Assembly (NCBI GenBank): GCA_034007745.1 | Contig: JAVEQI010000010.1 | Coordinates: forward strand, 21,382-85,381 | Origin: Desulforapulum sp034007745 | Lineage (GTDB): Bacteria > Desulfobacterota > Desulfobacteria > Desulfobacterales > Desulfobacteraceae | Length of the DNA: 64,000 nucleotides | Direction: 5' to 3' | Shown: in pieces, positions 61,616 to 64,000 of the stretch | How the letters are laid out: the number at the start of each line of letters is the position of its first letter | How positions within the stretch are numbered: the stretch's first letter is position 1 | Made by a program: the position numbers and the translations under genes | Notes under the pieces: model-generated | What the model was told of the DNA's origin: nothing | Databases searched by the model: none | The model's input: the letters and a program-made list of their open reading frames with translations, nothing else

Positions 61616-62820
61616 TCTGGAACGCATTTCTCCTCGCCCTGGGCGAAATTCGACGCAATCTCATGCGATCCCTCCTCACCACCCTGGGAATTGTCATCGG
61701 TGTGGCCGCCGTGATCGCAATGGTAACCCTTGGGCAGGGGGCCACGAGCAAGGTGACATCTGACATCGCAAGCCTTGGACGCAACCTCATCCTTGTCTAC
61801 CCGGGAACGGCCAAACGGGGGGGAGGTGCGGCACTTGGGGCAAAGCCCCTTAAGGTAAAAGACGCCGAGGCCATTTCAAGGGAAATTGCAGGGGCTGCCT
61901 CAGTGTCTGCCACGGCCATGACCACGGCCCCGGTAATTTTCGGCAATGAGAACCGGCCAACCACCATTACTGGTGCAGACAACGCCTATTTTGCTGTGCG
62001 GGAATGGGAGTTTCATTCAGGAAGGCCCTTCAGTGTGGCCGAACTCCAGGCTGGCAAACCCGTTTGCGTGCTGGGATGGACCGTTGCCAAGGAACTCTTT
62101 GGACATCAGACCCCCCTGGGGGCAGCGATCCGCCTCGACAAAATATCATGCAGGGTAATCGGGGTGCTCCGATCCAAAGGACAATCGTCCCTTGGCAGCG
62201 ATCAGGACGACTTTGCCGTTATTCCCCTGCAGACCTTCCACCGCCGAGTGTCGGGCAACCAGGATGTCCATATCATCTATGTTTCTGCCGTAAGCTCCGG
62301 TGCAACCGAACAGGTGCAGGGTGATATCGAGGCACTGATGGGCGAACGCCGCCGCCTTGCCCGGTCCGATCAGCCGGACTTCCAGGTCAAGGACATGAAG
62401 GAGATATCAGATATGGTTGCAAACGCCACAAGGGTCATGACTGCACTCCTGGGAGCCATTGCGGCCATAAGCCTTGTTGTGGGCGGAATCGGCATCATGA
62501 ACATCATGCTGGTTTCCGTGACTGAACGTACAAGGGAGATAGGAATCCGCCTTGCCATAGGCGCCATGGAGCGGGAGGTGCTGCTTCAATTTCTGGTCGA
62601 AGCCGTTGTTCTATGCCTGTTCGGCGGGCTTATCGGCATTATTACCGGGCTTTTGATAACCCTCGGGGCAAGCCACTTTTTAGCACTTCCCCTTGTGTTC
62701 AACCCGGCCATCATTGCAGTCGCATTCTTATTTTCCGCCGGTGTGGGCGTTGTGTTCGGCTTTTTCCCCGCCCGCAAGGCGGCCCGCCTCGATCCCATCC
62801 AGGCCCTGCGCCATGAGTAA
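61612..62820 (+). CDS. MacB-type ABC permease (FtsX domain)
   Basis: 402 aa. N-terminal TM (SLLTTLGIVIGVAAVIAMVTLG), MacB periplasmic core domain (about 45-245) and three C-terminal spans with GGIGIMNIMLVSVTERTREIG and VGVVFGFFPARKAARLDPI. Mechanotransmission-type pump with the ATPase (ATGA overlap), adaptor and TolC; exports a peptide, lipid or drug that the sequence does not reveal. Confidence 0.92.
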   Translation: MIWNAFLLALGEIRRNLMRSLLTTLGIVIGVAAVIAMVTLGQGATSKVTSDIASLGRNLILVYPGTAKRGGGAALGAKPLKVKDAEAISREIAGAASVSATAMTTAPVIFGNENRPTTITGADNAYFAVREWEFHSGRPFSVAELQAGKPVCVLGWTVAKELFGHQTPLGAAIRLDKISCRVIGVLRSKGQSSLGSDQDDFAVIPLQTFHRRVSGNQDVHIIYVSAVSSGATEQVQGDIEALMGERRRLARSDQPDFQVKDMKEISDMVANATRVMTALLGAIAAISLVVGGIGIMNIMLVSVTERTREIGIRLAIGAMEREVLLQFLVEAVVLCLFGGLIGIITGLLITLGASHFLALPLVFNPAIIAVAFLFSAGVGVVFGFFPARKAARLDPIQALRHE

Positions 62821-62890
62821 AAATTTTAACCTCAGGTATGGCAGGAGAATAGATCATGATTGTTCTATATTGATTCTGAGTCTCTAAATA

Positions 62891-63988
62891 TCACTCTTTT
62901 TGAACGAGTTTAGCCAAAAATATAGAAAACGGTTTTATATTCTTTTTTACGCTTGCTTCTTCCAAGGCGGCCATGTAATCATTGCGGGTTTCAAGCGGAA
63001 TGACTGTCCATGGGTAGCCGCCACCAGCTAACATAACATTCATCAGAAATCTTCCCATGCGGCCATTTCCATCAATATAAGGATGGATATATACAAAGAA
63101 AAAGTGACCTAAAACAGCTTTTACGGCAGGTTCTTCTTCATCGTTTAGAAGAGAAAAGAATGCAGGCATAAGATCTCGCACAGCTTCGTATCGGGGTGGC
63201 ACATGCCTTGATTTTCGAATATAGACAGGTTGATTTCGGTATCCGGCAAGGTCGGATGCAGATATAAGACCAGCGTTTACACTTGGGGAAAACAATTCTC
63301 TATACCATATGGAATGATCTTTACTTACCACCGCACCTGGCGAGTTTCTATTCAAAATTTTTTCCAAGCTTTTCTTCACTGCTTGAAAAGCTTGCCAGTA
63401 ACCACGGGCAGCCAAGGCATTTGCATACTCTTTATCCTTGTGGTTGGTTTCTGGATCCCAATTCCCTGTGCGGACACGTTCAATAAGGCCCTCACTCACA
63501 CGATATCCTTCAATAGAAAGCGAATGGTAGGCATCAGTCAAATATATATCATCGACATGTTTAAGATATTCATCGGTGTTCTGGTTTAATGAGGGCGCCT
63601 GTGGAAAGTTTTCAAGGACGATACTGCGCATGTCTGCCCAGTGCATCCGTATTCGGTTGACGTATGGAGAAAGCTCGCATTCACTAAGAACAATAGCGGG
63701 CTTTTCTTCAAAGGGATCATTTTCCCTAGTGCTGTATCCGGCATCTCTCATTGCTCCTATGATATTGTCAGCAATAACAGTTTTCCCAATACTTCGGAAA
63801 GCTCCTGCGAGCCTTCCGGCTACAGTGCTATGCCCTCCTTCAAGGAGCTTGTGCAGGATTTGAGAAGCATCAGAGATCATGGAAAGCGCAGCGCGGGCCT
63901 CTATAGCATAATTTAAATAATAGCCGGGAGCACAGGAAATCAGAGCAGCGGTCAGGGTCATCATTCGTATGTTTGCCTTGATTTCCAT
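62891..63988 (-). CDS. Fic-domain protein (AMP-transferase family) with N-terminal inhibitory motif
   Basis: 365 aa. Fic core HPYIDGNGRMGRFLMNVM (HxFxDGNGRxxR with Tyr for Phe, about residue 297). YHSLSIEGYRVS carries the S/TxxxE(G/N) inhibitory helix (about 155), so it should be self-inhibited. The N-terminal region QILHKLLEGGHSTVAGRLAGAFRSIGKTVIADNI split near residues 43-78 is an HTH-like part. ATG 63988 has AGGA 6 nt upstream, but the frame is open to the window edge, so the start may lie further out. Confidence 0.85.
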   Translation of the reverse strand: MEIKANIRMMTLTAALISCAPGYYLNYAIEARAALSMISDASQILHKLLEGGHSTVAGRLAGAFRSIGKTVIADNIIGAMRDAGYSTRENDPFEEKPAIVLSECELSPYVNRIRMHWADMRSIVLENFPQAPSLNQNTDEYLKHVDDIYLTDAYHSLSIEGYRVSEGLIERVRTGNWDPETNHKDKEYANALAARGYWQAFQAVKKSLEKILNRNSPGAVVSKDHSIWYRELFSPSVNAGLISASDLAGYRNQPVYIRKSRHVPPRYEAVRDLMPAFFSLLNDEEEPAVKAVLGHFFFVYIHPYIDGNGRMGRFLMNVMLAGGGYPWTVIPLETRNDYMAALEEASVKKNIKPFSIFLAKLVQKE

Positions 63989-64000
63989 ATCATTCCTGTC

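Overview
The window looks like the chromosome of a sulfate-reducing deltaproteobacterium of the Desulfobacteraceae type; something close to Desulfobacterium (Desulforapulum) autotrophicum is my best guess from gene content, not from a search. Supporting signs are the large Mo aldehyde oxidoreductase (Mop) with its Desulfovibrio DVU_1551-1558-type accessory genes, a D-lactate/glycolate oxidase operon divergent from a lactate permease, selenium use (YedF and a TGA-encoded selenocysteine), FmdE, AmrS, a UbiA/UbiX pair of the menaquinone type, and moderately GC-rich genes separated by AT-rich spacers.

Layout. 1-5 kb: end of a cobalamin operon on the minus strand (cbiB, cobD-like, cobS) behind a two-TM hypothetical protein and a radical SAM protein. 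5-9.7 kb: orphan hybrid histidine kinase, a field of degenerate repeats, a periplasmic FKBP isomerase and a LOG-family hydrolase. 9.7-13.6 kb: a translationally coupled tRNA thiolation operon (NIL ferredoxin, mnmA, mtaB), a zinc-ribbon protein and a RelBE-type toxin-antitoxin pair. 13.7-18.2 kb: a covarying hairpin, then a coupled operon of a membrane protein, a PBP1 and a SPOR protein. 18.2-21 kb: a genomic scar holding a broken phospholipase D gene, an AT-rich DsrE-like gene and a tyrosine recombinase with most of its catalytic domain deleted. 21-30.7 kb: yedF, a methyltransferase, amrS, a second copy of the hairpin, ubiA-ubiX-cca, an ABC exporter, a PHP phosphoesterase, a SixA-like phosphatase and fmdE. 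30.7-36.5 kb: lactate/glycolate utilisation with its GntR regulator and two visible operators. 36.6-43 kb: an NlpC/P60 protein with a probable beta-barrel tail, slyX, a new 37-codon ORF, ycaO-TPR, metW-metX and a macrodomain protein. 43-57 kb: the Mo-hydroxylase maturation cluster around mop. 57-62.8 kb: a TolC-MacA-MacB-type tripartite exporter. The window ends in a Fic protein.

The two most interesting items are (i) a selenocysteine-containing radical SAM protein (TrsS type) that a simple ORF caller splits in two at 46881-46883, inside a maturation cluster of still unclear chemistry, and (ii) two copies of an 87-nt hairpin, 13733-13819 and 23833-23919, whose 28-bp stems differ at eight positions without breaking one pair (three double covariations, five G-U-compatible changes), while 27 nt of the loop region are identical. 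Both copies lie on the + strand just upstream of + strand genes, which points to a structured RNA element.
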